A stretch of 9,491 nucleotides of DNA from assembly GCA_002478955.1 (NCBI GenBank), contig DLKK01000094.1, positions 1-9,491 on the forward strand, given 5' to 3'. The number at the start of each line of letters is the position of its first letter. Position 1 is the first letter of the stretch. Origin of the DNA: Treponema sp. UBA7590. GTDB lineage: Bacteria; Spirochaetota; Spirochaetia; Treponematales; Treponemataceae. A program made the translations under genes and the position numbers. Below are positions 1 to 6,575 of the stretch, one piece after another. The notes below the pieces were generated by a model. The model was given only the letters and a program-made list of their open reading frames with translations, was not told the origin of the DNA and ran no database searches.

Positions 1-112
1 CAGATTTACAATTTGCTCCAGATGGTTGAGCTCGCGCTACGCTTGTATTGATTGGGGTGCTACGCACTTTAATTGGTTCAATCGCTCAAAATCTTCACAA
101 ATTGTAAATCTG
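1..112. repeat. Inverted-repeat element, 15-base perfect arms
   Basis: Bases 1-15 (CAGATTTACAATTTG) are exactly the reverse complement of 98-112. A nested inner pair, TTGAGC at 26-31 and GCTCAA at 84-89, continues the same fold, and GATTG at 50-54 pairs with CAATC at 79-83. The interior also carries the near-direct repeat GCGCTACGC / GTGCTACGC. No open frame explains it. Since the left arm begins at the first base, the arms may extend beyond the window. It could be a short MITE-like or dispersed intergenic repeat, or a long-range hairpin at the 3' end of the UMP kinase transcript. The repeat is seen directly; its nature is inferred. Confidence 0.6.
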
Positions 113-133
113 GTTGCGCTTTTATTTTTTTAC

Positions 134-206
134 AAAAACTCAAATTTTTGCTTTTACGGAAATCCGCCGTAAGCGTTCTTTCAGAATCTATAAAAACTCA
201 AATTTT
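134..206. repeat. 15-base direct repeat pair downstream of UMP kinase
   Basis: AAAAACTCAAATTTT occurs at 134-148 and again at 192-206. Each copy is followed by the shared motif ATCCGCCG, at 162-169 and 221-228; the second motif copy spans the end of the UMP kinase coding sequence. This suggests a local duplication of the gene's tail region or two copies of a small repeat unit. No gene is visible in it on either strand. Confidence 0.55.
150..174 (-). terminator. Possible weak terminator hairpin after UMP kinase
   Basis: TTACGG (154-159) pairs with CCGTAA (167-172) around a 7-base loop, with a further GC/GC pair possible across a 2-base bulge. It lies about 45 bases beyond the UMP kinase stop on the minus strand. 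The sequence after it on that strand is A-rich first and reaches a TTTTT run only about 11 bases later, so it is not a canonical intrinsic terminator. It is listed because it is the only hairpin near the operon end apart from the 1-112 repeat. Confidence 0.25.
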
Positions 207-218
207 ACGTTTTTTATG

Positions 219-917
219 TTATCCGCCGATTTTTGTTCCTACAAATTCCTGGTCATTCAGGATTGCGCGGATGTTTTCAATGTTTTTGCCGCTTGCGCAG
301 ATTACTGTCATCTTACATTCGTCTGCTTTTTTTGAGGCAATCGGGTCAAACGGACAATTTTTTCCCGGAGTCCATTCGTTTCCGACCATTTTGCGGAAAT
401 CTTTCCATGAAATTTCATCAATCGGTTTTGCGTCTGGATTTTTTCTTGGGTCATCTGTGTAGACTTTTTCAATATTTGAAAGGTTCACAACTGTTTTTGC
501 GTCATGTTTTTCTGCAAGCAGAACCGCGTCGTTGTCTGTTGAAAATCCTGGGTGCCATCCTGCTGCAAGAAGAACTCTTCCTTTAAAATCGATTGGAGCT
601 GTAGGATCGTAAACTACGTCATTCTGGCAAAGTTCGCCAAAGCACGCTTTTACAAGCTGGGCATTTAGTCTTGTCGCCATGATTCCAATCCAGTCTGCCG
701 CATCGCTCGCGGAATTTGAGTTCACATTCTTGGCGATTTCTGAATATGCGTTCTGGTAAACACGCGCAGGTGCACCGCCACCAACTACAAGAATCAGTTT
801 TCTGCTTGCGTCCTCTTCAAGCCATTCTTTTACCATTGAAACAAATTTTGTCAGGAATTCTGTGTCAGGTTGATTTGGCACAACAATTGAACCGCCAACT
901 GATAATACTTTAGTCAT
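219..917 (-). CDS. pyrH: UMP kinase, archaeal/spirochaete type
   Basis: This 232-residue cytoplasmic enzyme of the amino-acid-kinase fold phosphorylates UMP to UDP with ATP in pyrimidine nucleotide synthesis. Visible motifs are the N-terminal GGS loop at residues 8-10, typical of the archaeal type, the glycine-rich GGG at 46-48 followed by A51-R52, R83 in an ATRLNA stretch, the STDNDA segment at 126-131, and the nucleotide-site N145...DDP at 155-157. The C-terminus GTKIGG is family-typical. The family definition covers archaea and spirochaetes and is expected to differ in regulation from the GTP-activated bacterial form. An in-frame TTG lies one codon upstream, but ATG at 917 is better spaced from AGGAG (925-929). 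The A of the ATG is the last base of the upstream gene's TGA, so translation is probably coupled. Confidence 0.9.
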   Translation of the reverse strand: MTKVLSVGGSIVVPNQPDTEFLTKFVSMVKEWLEEDASRKLILVVGGGAPARVYQNAYSEIAKNVNSNSASDAADWIGIMATRLNAQLVKACFGELCQNDVVYDPTAPIDFKGRVLLAAGWHPGFSTDNDAVLLAEKHDAKTVVNLSNIEKVYTDDPRKNPDAKPIDEISWKDFRKMVGNEWTPGKNCPFDPIASKKADECKMTVICASGKNIENIRAILNDQEFVGTKIGG

Positions 918-2617
918 CAATATACTCCTATTACTGTCGGATTTGACCAGTATGAACTGTATTTTATGGTTTTTCCACTGGCTTCTTCCCAGATTGACTG
1001 CAAAGAATAGCTGCGTGGCCTTGAAACTGTCTTGTTGTTCGGCGCGCTTGGCTTGAATTCATTCCAGCCTCTGTTAAAAAGAATGTGCTGTCCGTCAAGG
1101 TTTCCAAAATAAAACTGATGGGGCACAATATCTTTTTGCCATGGATGATAGTCTAAACCTGCGGCAATGGCAATGTCTACAGGAATCCATCCAAATCCTG
1201 GAACATAAAATTCGCTCCACCAATGAGGACGGGTCTTTAAGTCTGTGTCAACAAGGATTCCGCTGTCAGGTAATGCGGCAATTCCGTTTGCCCTAAGAAG
1301 AGCCGTAAAAATAACCGCAAAGTCATAGGCATCTCCGTGCTTTGTACGCAAAAGATCCAACGGGGAAATATTTCCTTTTCTTACATCCTGAAGGATTTCA
1401 AATTCTTTCAGCATATAATTGTAGGTAAGCGCAGCGATTATATACGGATTTTTTTCATTTTTGGCAATCGAGCGTGCTATTTTTATCAGTTCCTCATCAT
1501 CGGAAGGAATACAGCTGTCCGCTTTTGTTGCAACCGCTTTTAGATTTTTGTTCATTTGGGCGGAAGGATTTATTGCCGACGGAAAAATCTCTGTCCGTAT
1601 GTCGTAGGATGTTACGGCAAAATTCTGCTTGAATTTGCTTTTCCCTGAGCTGCGGGCACCACTTGTCTGGTGGATTATTGTATGCTGAAAATCATAGATT
1701 ATCGGTTCTGGTGTGCATTCTGATACAACTACAACTGGCTGTGCCGGTGAAGTGAATGGCCGTGGGCATCGTAGGATTATCTGAGAGTCTTTGTCGCCTG
1801 CCGTGTCGTCAATATCAACTGCAACTTGAATTACGTATGTTTTTGGAGAGATAAAACTTTTTGTGCCGGCTTTTTTGTTTATGTCAACGTGGCGCAACGG
1901 TGATTTTCCTTTGCTTGTTGAAACAAAAATATCGCCAGAAACAGCTCCGTCTGGAACGTAAAGCCTGATTTCGTTGTCTGACCAATATTCGTAGTCAAAA
2001 TCATCCTCGTTTGCCTCTGTAAAAGCAAGATCTTCCTGTGTTTTTGAGGCAAGATTTTCATCGGTTATAGGTTTTTCGCGGTTTACAGAAAAAAATACCT
2101 TTGAATTGTCCTTTGAGTTTCCGAAGTTTACGCCATAGATTGTAATCAATGTTCCGACAGAAATTTTTTCCGGGGAAACGCTTGTGATTATAGGCGCGGT
2201 TGTCTGCGGATTTTGTGTCACTGCGATTGGCGCGGCGGTTGCGTTTGCAAAAAATGCTGGTTTTGAGCGGCTGTTTTTTGTCTCAACGACAACAAGCCCG
2301 TCTTTTACATTTGCCGGAAGAACGACTTTTATCTCTGAATCTGTCCATGAAATATAAGATGAGGAAGTAAGCTTTGAGCCACCGAATTCAACATAATTTG
2401 TCTCTCTTGCGTTTCCAAATCCTTTTCCGCTTATGATTATAAGATCTCCTGGCGACCCGACCGGTGGATTTATTGAATAGATTACTGGTTTCTGGTTTAC
2501 GTGCAGCCCGAACAAAAGAGAACCGAGCGCAAAAATCAGAGCCAAGACTATCCAGCACAAGGTTCTGATTACAGGAGATTTTCTAAAAAAATAGTTTATT
2601 ACCGATGACGAGTCCAC
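917..2617 (-). CDS. Membrane-anchored IPT/TIG plus transglutaminase-fold protein, catalytic Cys replaced
   Basis: This 566-residue protein has one membrane segment at about residues 17-38, preceded by basic residues (R12, K13, R18), so the bulk should face the periplasm. Two IPT/TIG immunoglobulin-like domains follow: about 43-125 (with GKGFGN) and about 141-248 (with GVNFGN), each ending in a Lys/Ser-rich strand. A transglutaminase-fold core lies at about 370-490. It keeps the expected His465 (in PHWWSEFY) and Asp481 (in WIPVD), but the position where the family has its nucleophilic Cys is Ala430 (HGDAYDFA). Classical acyl-transfer is therefore unlikely; a binding or structural role, or different chemistry, is inferred. 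The start is GTG at 2617, with AAGGG at 2626-2630 eight bases upstream. It overlaps the anti-sigma gene by 19 bases and the UMP kinase gene by 1. The true function is unknown. Confidence 0.82.
   Translation of the reverse strand: MDSSSVINYFFRKSPVIRTLCWIVLALIFALGSLLFGLHVNQKPVIYSINPPVGSPGDLIIISGKGFGNARETNYVEFGGSKLTSSSYISWTDSEIKVVLPANVKDGLVVVETKNSRSKPAFFANATAAPIAVTQNPQTTAPIITSVSPEKISVGTLITIYGVNFGNSKDNSKVFFSVNREKPITDENLASKTQEDLAFTEANEDDFDYEYWSDNEIRLYVPDGAVSGDIFVSTSKGKSPLRHVDINKKAGTKSFISPKTYVIQVAVDIDDTAGDKDSQIILRCPRPFTSPAQPVVVVSECTPEPIIYDFQHTIIHQTSGARSSGKSKFKQNFAVTSYDIRTEIFPSAINPSAQMNKNLKAVATKADSCIPSDDEELIKIARSIAKNEKNPYIIAALTYNYMLKEFEILQDVRKGNISPLDLLRTKHGDAYDFAVIFTALLRANGIAALPDSGILVDTDLKTRPHWWSEFYVPGFGWIPVDIAIAAGLDYHPWQKDIVPHQFYFGNLDGQHILFNRGWNEFKPSAPNNKTVSRPRSYSLQSIWEEASGKTIKYSSYWSNPTVIGVY
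925..929 (-). promoter_or_regulatory. Ribosome binding site fixing the UMP kinase start
   Basis: AGGAG on the minus strand lies 7 bases before ATG (917) and only 4 before the in-frame TTG (920). It sits inside the last codons of the upstream gene, whose TGA overlaps the ATG by one base, a coupling arrangement. Confidence 0.75.
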
Positions 2618-3267
2618 TCTAGCTGCCCTTCATTAGAGTTTACCGGCAGCTTGATTTCAATTGTTTCCTGATTGTCTTCAAGTCCCGGAACTGTAATGTT
2701 TACATGAATTTTTTTCGCATCATCAAATTCCGGTCTAAGGACATCTACATTTGTCAGCGCAGAGTTTGAAATACTTCTTGTGCCGACCGTCTGCGCAAGG
2801 CTATGGTTTAAATTTCCATTGATTACAACGTTTTGGTTTGCAATCGGCGCGTTTTGTGGACGGGTAACAGGAGTGATTGATGCGATATTTGCATTTTCAG
2901 AATAATTTGCTTTTGTTGAGTTTGAAATTGAAACAGGAAGAATCGCTGCAATCAGCACAGCCGCAGCAGTTGCCATTCCCCAGCGTACAGTTTTCTCGCT
3001 GAAAGGAAATTCAAAGTGCGTTGCGGCATTTTTTGAGTAGTGCATTTTTGTCTTAAGGCGCTCAAAACTTTGATCCATAAACTGTTTGTCAAGCTGAATG
3101 CTTTTACTGTCTGCCTGAAAAGCGTTCTTGATTCTTCTTAAAGACTCAAGCTTTGCTTTGCAAGTCTGGCAGTTTGCAATGTGAGATTCGTATTCCTTTA
3201 TGTAAGCCAAAGGAAGCTCATTGTCAAGATAAATTGAATGAATGTCGTCAGTTGGGCAAGAATACAT
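2599..3267 (-). CDS. Anti-sigma factor with zinc-binding N-terminus and one membrane segment
   Basis: This 222-residue protein begins with a ZAS/zf-HC2-like domain: Cys4, then His29-x3-Cys33-x2-Cys36, the HCC arrangement that binds ECF sigma factors. A helical linker (about 40-90) leads to a single membrane helix at about 96-114. A roughly 108-residue periplasmic tail follows, Asn/Ser-rich and then beta-rich near the end (about 185-210). This is the standard layout of a membrane anti-sigma factor that holds its sigma factor at the inner membrane until an envelope signal releases it. Its start (ATG at 3267, AGGAG at 3274-3278, 6-base spacing) lies 20 bases inside the sigma gene, and its end overlaps the next gene by 19 bases, so stoichiometric coupled production is likely. 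The signal and the protease that would cleave it cannot be read from the sequence. Confidence 0.85.
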   Translation of the reverse strand: MYSCPTDDIHSIYLDNELPLAYIKEYESHIANCQTCKAKLESLRRIKNAFQADSKSIQLDKQFMDQSFERLKTKMHYSKNAATHFEFPFSEKTVRWGMATAAAVLIAAILPVSISNSTKANYSENANIASITPVTRPQNAPIANQNVVINGNLNHSLAQTVGTRSISNSALTNVDVLRPEFDDAKKIHVNITVPGLEDNQETIEIKLPVNSNEGQLEWTRHR

Positions 3268-3811
3268 TTTCAGCTCCTAGCATTTCTGCAAGTAATTTGC
3301 GGGCGCGGAAAATCCGGACTTTTACGTTTCCTTCCGTGATTCCCACAACTTTACCAATCTCTTTGTAGTTTAAGTCGCTGTACTCAGCTAGCACAACGAC
3401 TTCTTTCAGTTTCGGAGGCAGTTTATTCAAAGCATCCTGCGCAGATTTTATTGATTCTTCCCTAAGAAGTTCTGTTTCACCAGAATGAAAAACTCGGGTT
3501 TCCTCGTAAAGAGCTTTTTCGTAGGCTCGTTTTTCCCGCGCTTTTCTTTTGACGTAATTCAGCGATGCATTTTTTACAACGCGAATCAGCCAGAATTTAG
3601 CGTCATTCATCGTAGGGAAAGTCAGTTGTTTTTCGTTGGCTTTAATAAGCGAGTCATGGGCTAAATCTTCTGCTGCTTCTTCATCGTTTACAATTCTGTA
3701 AGAGATTTTGAACAGCATTTGCATTGTTGCGCTATAAATCGTTTTAAAGTCAACAGAATCTGCTGCATTAAGAGGCTTGGTTTTTTCTGTCTGACCGTCC
3801 ATATTTAGCAA
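3248..3811 (-). CDS. ECF-family RNA polymerase sigma factor
   Basis: This 187-residue protein has the two-domain group 4 sigma layout. Region 2 spans about residues 22-92, with EDLAHDSL at 48-55 and the promoter-melting stretch FWLIRVVKN at 73-81. A charged linker precedes region 4 at about 121-176, whose helix-turn-helix runs from LNYKEIG at 147-153 to RARKLL at 169-174. It directs RNA polymerase to a specific regulon and should be held by the anti-sigma factor encoded immediately after it, whose gene overlaps by 20 bases. The likely T. pallidum counterpart is TP0092 (sigma-24/RpoE), recalled rather than searched. The start chosen is TTG at 3811, because AAGGAG at 3818-3823 is 6 bases from it but 15 from the in-frame ATG at 3802. 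It lies 37 bases after cysS with no clear promoter between. Confidence 0.92.
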   Translation of the reverse strand: MLNMDGQTEKTKPLNAADSVDFKTIYSATMQMLFKISYRIVNDEEAAEDLAHDSLIKANEKQLTFPTMNDAKFWLIRVVKNASLNYVKRKAREKRAYEKALYEETRVFHSGETELLREESIKSAQDALNKLPPKLKEVVVLAEYSDLNYKEIGKVVGITEGNVKVRIFRARKLLAEMLGAENVFLPN

Positions 3812-3817
3812 ACAACG

Positions 3818-3823
3818 CTCCTT
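3818..3823 (-). promoter_or_regulatory. Ribosome binding site favouring a TTG start for the sigma gene
   Basis: AAGGAG on the minus strand has 6-base spacing to TTG at 3811 and 15-base spacing to the next in-frame ATG at 3802. The spacing favours TTG, adding three residues and probably lowering initiation efficiency. Confidence 0.65.
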
Positions 3824-3848
3824 TTGATTGGTTACATAAAAACAATAA

Positions 3849-5378
3849 TTAATTTCGCTTCCAGGTCGGGCCTGCCGGCGTGTCGATTATTGTGATTCCG
3901 CGTTTTGCTAGAGCGTCGCGGATTTCGTCGGCTTTGGAAAAATTCTTGTTTTTCTTGGCTGCCGTTCTTTCTGCGACAAGTGTGTCAATTTCCGCGGCTT
4001 CCGGGTCATCAGAATGGTCAATTATATTTGCCGCCGCATTTTTTTCCGCTTCTTTTTGCGCAATTCCTGCGGTTTCAATCATTTTAAGGCCAAGAACGCT
4101 GTCCATTCTGTCAATAAGATTCAACGCTTCCTTTGCGTCTAAAGAATTGTCCTTTAAAATTTTATTCACCTGGCTGAGCGCAACCGGAACCAAAAGATCG
4201 TTTTCCAGGGCTGCCTTGAATGAGTCAAGATATTGAACTGCTTTTTCAGAAAGTCCTTCGCGGTTGTCGGCTTCGCCTTTTTTATACGATTTGCCTTTTT
4301 CAAGTTTTACGCCGGCTTTTTGCGCAAGTCTTGCGATTTTTTGAACAAGGCTTGCCCGTCCGTTTTTAGCGGAATCCATCGCGTCCCAGCTAAAGAAAAT
4401 CTGCTTGCGGTAATGGCCGCCCAAAAGGAAAAACCTGTAGTCAAGCGCGCTGTAGCCCTTGTCCTTCAACGTCTGAAGCCGCAAAAAGTTTCCTTTTGAC
4501 TTGGACATTTTGTTTCCGCCTTCAACAACTAAAAATTCGTTGTGAAGCCAATATCTTACCCAAGGACCTTCCGCTCTTTCTTCCGGCGTGAACGAACCTT
4601 CTGACTGCGCGATTTCGTTTGTGTGATGAACCGGAACATGGTCAATTCCGCCGGTGTGGATGTCGATGTGTTTTCCAAGATATTTCATGCTCATGGCAGA
4701 ACATTCAATGTGCCAGCCAGGATAACCGCGTCCCCAAGGGGAATCCCAAGTCATCGCCTGGTTTTCAAACTTTGATTTTGTGAACCAAAGCACAAAGTCG
4801 CCCGGATTCCGCTTGTTTCCGTCGATTACAACTTCCTTGCGGCGGCCGGCTCCTTCCTTCAACTCGTCAAGATTCAGGTTCGCAAGTTTTCCGTAGTCCG
4901 GGTAGGTTGAAATATCATAGTAAAGATTTCCGCCAGCCATGTAAGTGTGGCCGTTCGCCTCAATCTTTTTTATAAGTTCAATCATTTCTGGAATGTGTTC
5001 AGTCGCCTTGCAGATTACGTCTGGATGACGGATATTCAAATCGTCAATGTCCTGCATAAAGGCGTCCGTGTAAAATTTTGCAACTTCAAGAACAGACTGA
5101 TGACGTTCCTCCGCTGTTTTTACCATTTTGTCATCACCATCATCGTTGTCACCGGTCAAGTGTCCAACATCAGTGATGTTCATAACGTGCTTTATGTCGT
5201 AACCCAAAAAAGTCAAAGTTTTATCAAGAATATCCAGAAAAACATACGCGCGAAGATTTCCGATGTGCGCATAATTGTAAACAGTCGGACCGCAACCGTA
5301 AAAACCGACAAAACCTTCGTGAACTGGTTTAAATTCTTCAATTTTATGTCCCATCGTATTAAAAAATTTTAACGGCAT
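3849..5378 (-). CDS. cysS: Cysteinyl-tRNA synthetase
   Basis: This 509-residue class I synthetase charges tRNA-Cys in the cytoplasm. The nucleotide-binding signature is HIGN at residues 38-41 (HIGH in most families) and the second is KMSKS at 290-294. The zinc/cysteine-discriminating ligands align as Cys29, Cys226, His251 and Glu255 (in HHTNEIAQ). The DALR-type anticodon-stem domain covers roughly 340-430. The C-terminal motif with R..A...K.F..AD.IRD, then GPTW, is present, so the gene is complete. It is somewhat longer than the 461-residue E. coli enzyme, with extra polar segments around 72-90, 360-375 and 440-460. The start is ATG at 5378, with CAGGAG at 5384-5389, five bases upstream. It is first in a minus-strand run leading into the sigma-factor operon and diverges from murB. 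Confidence 0.97.
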   Translation of the reverse strand: MPLKFFNTMGHKIEEFKPVHEGFVGFYGCGPTVYNYAHIGNLRAYVFLDILDKTLTFLGYDIKHVMNITDVGHLTGDNDDGDDKMVKTAEERHQSVLEVAKFYTDAFMQDIDDLNIRHPDVICKATEHIPEMIELIKKIEANGHTYMAGGNLYYDISTYPDYGKLANLNLDELKEGAGRRKEVVIDGNKRNPGDFVLWFTKSKFENQAMTWDSPWGRGYPGWHIECSAMSMKYLGKHIDIHTGGIDHVPVHHTNEIAQSEGSFTPEERAEGPWVRYWLHNEFLVVEGGNKMSKSKGNFLRLQTLKDKGYSALDYRFFLLGGHYRKQIFFSWDAMDSAKNGRASLVQKIARLAQKAGVKLEKGKSYKKGEADNREGLSEKAVQYLDSFKAALENDLLVPVALSQVNKILKDNSLDAKEALNLIDRMDSVLGLKMIETAGIAQKEAEKNAAANIIDHSDDPEAAEIDTLVAERTAAKKNKNFSKADEIRDALAKRGITIIDTPAGPTWKRN

Positions 5379-5402
5379 AAGAACTCCTGTTTTTTTATAT
5401 TA

Positions 5403-5480
5403 AGGGCGGGCGACCGCCCTGCGGTTCAAACCTACGGTTTTCGCCTACCCACCGTGCGGGGACACCCCGCAACGCCCCAC
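5403..5480. repeat. GC-rich hairpin element in the cysS-murB divergent region
   Basis: This is an abrupt GC-rich block in AT-rich intergenic DNA. It carries two perfect 7-base-pair inverted repeats: AGGGCGG (5403-5409) with CCGCCCT (5414-5420) around GCGA, and TGCGGGG (5455-5461) with CCCCGCA (5465-5471) around ACA. Neither arm set is followed by a T-run in either direction, so they are not intrinsic terminators. It resembles REP/BIME-like palindromic intergenic repeats. If the promoter at 5492-5520 is right, the block would be transcribed as part of the cysS leader and form two stable stems upstream of the ribosome binding site. The remaining bases of the 243-base gap hold only the promoter-like boxes listed separately. 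Confidence 0.65.
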
Positions 5481-5491
5481 TTATTTTAACA

Positions 5492-5520
5492 ATCTTAATG
5501 AAAAAAACATCGTGTTTCAA
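5492..5520 (-). promoter_or_regulatory. Candidate promoter for cysS and the downstream sigma operon
   Basis: On the minus strand, -35 TTGAAA (5515-5520), a 17-base spacer and -10 TAAGAT (5492-5497) match the housekeeping consensus well. Transcription would start near 5485, leaving a leader of about 107 bases that includes the GC-rich hairpin block. A closer -10-like TAATAT at 5397-5402 has no matching -35. Confidence 0.5.
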
Positions 5521-5585
5521 TTATCAGGCATAATTTCAGAGTTTACATTTTTTCAGAAAGCCAGTAATTCGGGAATTTCTACCAA

Positions 5586-5614
5586 TTACAATTATTTGTT
5601 TTTTTCTATATAAT
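5586..5614 (+). promoter_or_regulatory. Candidate murB promoter giving a leaderless transcript
   Basis: A perfect TATAAT sits at 5609-5614, with a poor -35 (TTACAA, 5586-5591) 17 bases upstream. The normal start point, about 7 bases after the -10, falls at or one base before the murB ATG (5622). No Shine-Dalgarno precedes the ATG, which fits leaderless initiation. Confidence 0.5.
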
Positions 5615-5621
5615 AGCTTTT

Positions 5622-6575
5622 ATGAACGACTACAAATCTTTTGCGCAGAAAATTATTTCTTCCGGCGACTTTTGCGGTTCAGTCTTGTTTGATGAACCCA
5701 TGTCAAAGCACACAAGTTTTAAAATCGGTGGCGAAGTTCCAGTTTTTTTTGAACCGGAAAATCTGGATTCGCTTCTGGTGCTTATTGCGGCGTTAAAATC
5801 AGCGGAAATCAACTATTTTGTACTTGGCGGCGGCTCGAATATTGTTTTTTGCGACAGCGGATTTGAAGGCGTTGTAATTTCACTTTTAAAAATCAATAGG
5901 ATTTCCTTGGTAGAAAGCATTGAAACAAAAGATGATGACGTTCTGGTTTCTGCGGAAGCTGGAGCAACTATGGCTTCTTTTGTGAATTTTTGTGCGGAAA
6001 ACGGTTTTTCCGGTGCGGAAAAGTTTGCGGGGCTCCCCGGAACGATAGGGGGCGCCCTTTTTATGAACGCAAGATGCTTTGACCTTTCAATAAGCGAGCT
6101 TTTTGTGGAAGCCTATTACATTGATTTGAACGATTATACGGAGCAGCACAAGATTTTTTCTCCGTCCGACTGGGATTACAAAATTTCTCCGTTTCAAAAC
6201 GCGCATACGCTGATTCTTTCCGCGACTTTCAGGCTGAAAAAAAATGAAAAGCCAAAGGAAGAGATAAAATCTGAAGACAAAAGATACATTGAGGAACGTA
6301 AGTCGAAAGGGCATTTTAATTTTCCGAGCGCAGGCAGCGTTTTCAGGAATAACCGCGAATTTGGCGCGCCGAGCGGCAAGATAATCGATGAGTGCGGTTT
6401 GCGCGGAAAACAGATAGGAATGGCGCAGATTGCTCCGTTTCACGGAAATTTTATTATAAATTTGGGTGGTGCAACTCAAAAAGACGTAAAGGCACTAGTG
6501 GAATTCACCGTTAAAGAAGTTAAGGAAAAAACTGGATTTTGTTTGCAGCCGGAGATAATCTTCGTTGACAAATAA
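5622..6575 (+). CDS. murB: UDP-N-acetylenolpyruvoylglucosamine reductase
   Basis: This 317-residue FAD enzyme uses NADPH to reduce enolpyruvyl-UDP-GlcNAc to UDP-MurNAc in cytoplasmic peptidoglycan precursor synthesis. FAD-binding motifs are SKHTSFKIGG at residues 28-37, GGGSNIV at 69-75 and GLPGTIGGA at 137-145. The substrate domain holds the proton-donor Ser239 (in SAGSVFRN) and the catalytic Glu311 (in LQPE). The usual YR motif that supplies the active-site Arg (Arg159 in E. coli) reads Tyr-Lys here, at Lys187 in DYKISPF, a conservative but notable change. Length and C-terminus are complete. ATG at 5622 is the only good start before the first conserved motif: no in-frame ATG, GTG or TTG occurs nearby upstream, and no Shine-Dalgarno is visible. 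It is divergent from cysS and 48 bases upstream of the next gene. Confidence 0.95.
   Translation: MNDYKSFAQKIISSGDFCGSVLFDEPMSKHTSFKIGGEVPVFFEPENLDSLLVLIAALKSAEINYFVLGGGSNIVFCDSGFEGVVISLLKINRISLVESIETKDDDVLVSAEAGATMASFVNFCAENGFSGAEKFAGLPGTIGGALFMNARCFDLSISELFVEAYYIDLNDYTEQHKIFSPSDWDYKISPFQNAHTLILSATFRLKKNEKPKEEIKSEDKRYIEERKSKGHFNFPSAGSVFRNNREFGAPSGKIIDECGLRGKQIGMAQIAPFHGNFIINLGGATQKDVKALVEFTVKEVKEKTGFCLQPEIIFVDK

Noticed and set aside
73..586. Plus-strand open frames opposite the UMP kinase gene
   Set aside because: They lie antisense to a clearly conserved gene, are Phe/Leu/Ser/Cys-rich as expected of complementary-strand translation, and lack ribosome binding sites.
3880..5372. Several plus-strand open frames inside cysS
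   Set aside because: All are antisense to a complete, motif-rich synthetase, and none shows a recognisable domain.
5403..5471. Bidirectional intrinsic terminator between cysS and murB
   Set aside because: The two genes diverge, so no terminator is needed, and neither stem is followed by a run of T on either strand.
5379..5490. T-box or amino-acid riboswitch in the cysS leader
   Set aside because: No T-box bulge motif and no terminator/antiterminator pair with a T-run is present; the hairpins look like a repeat.
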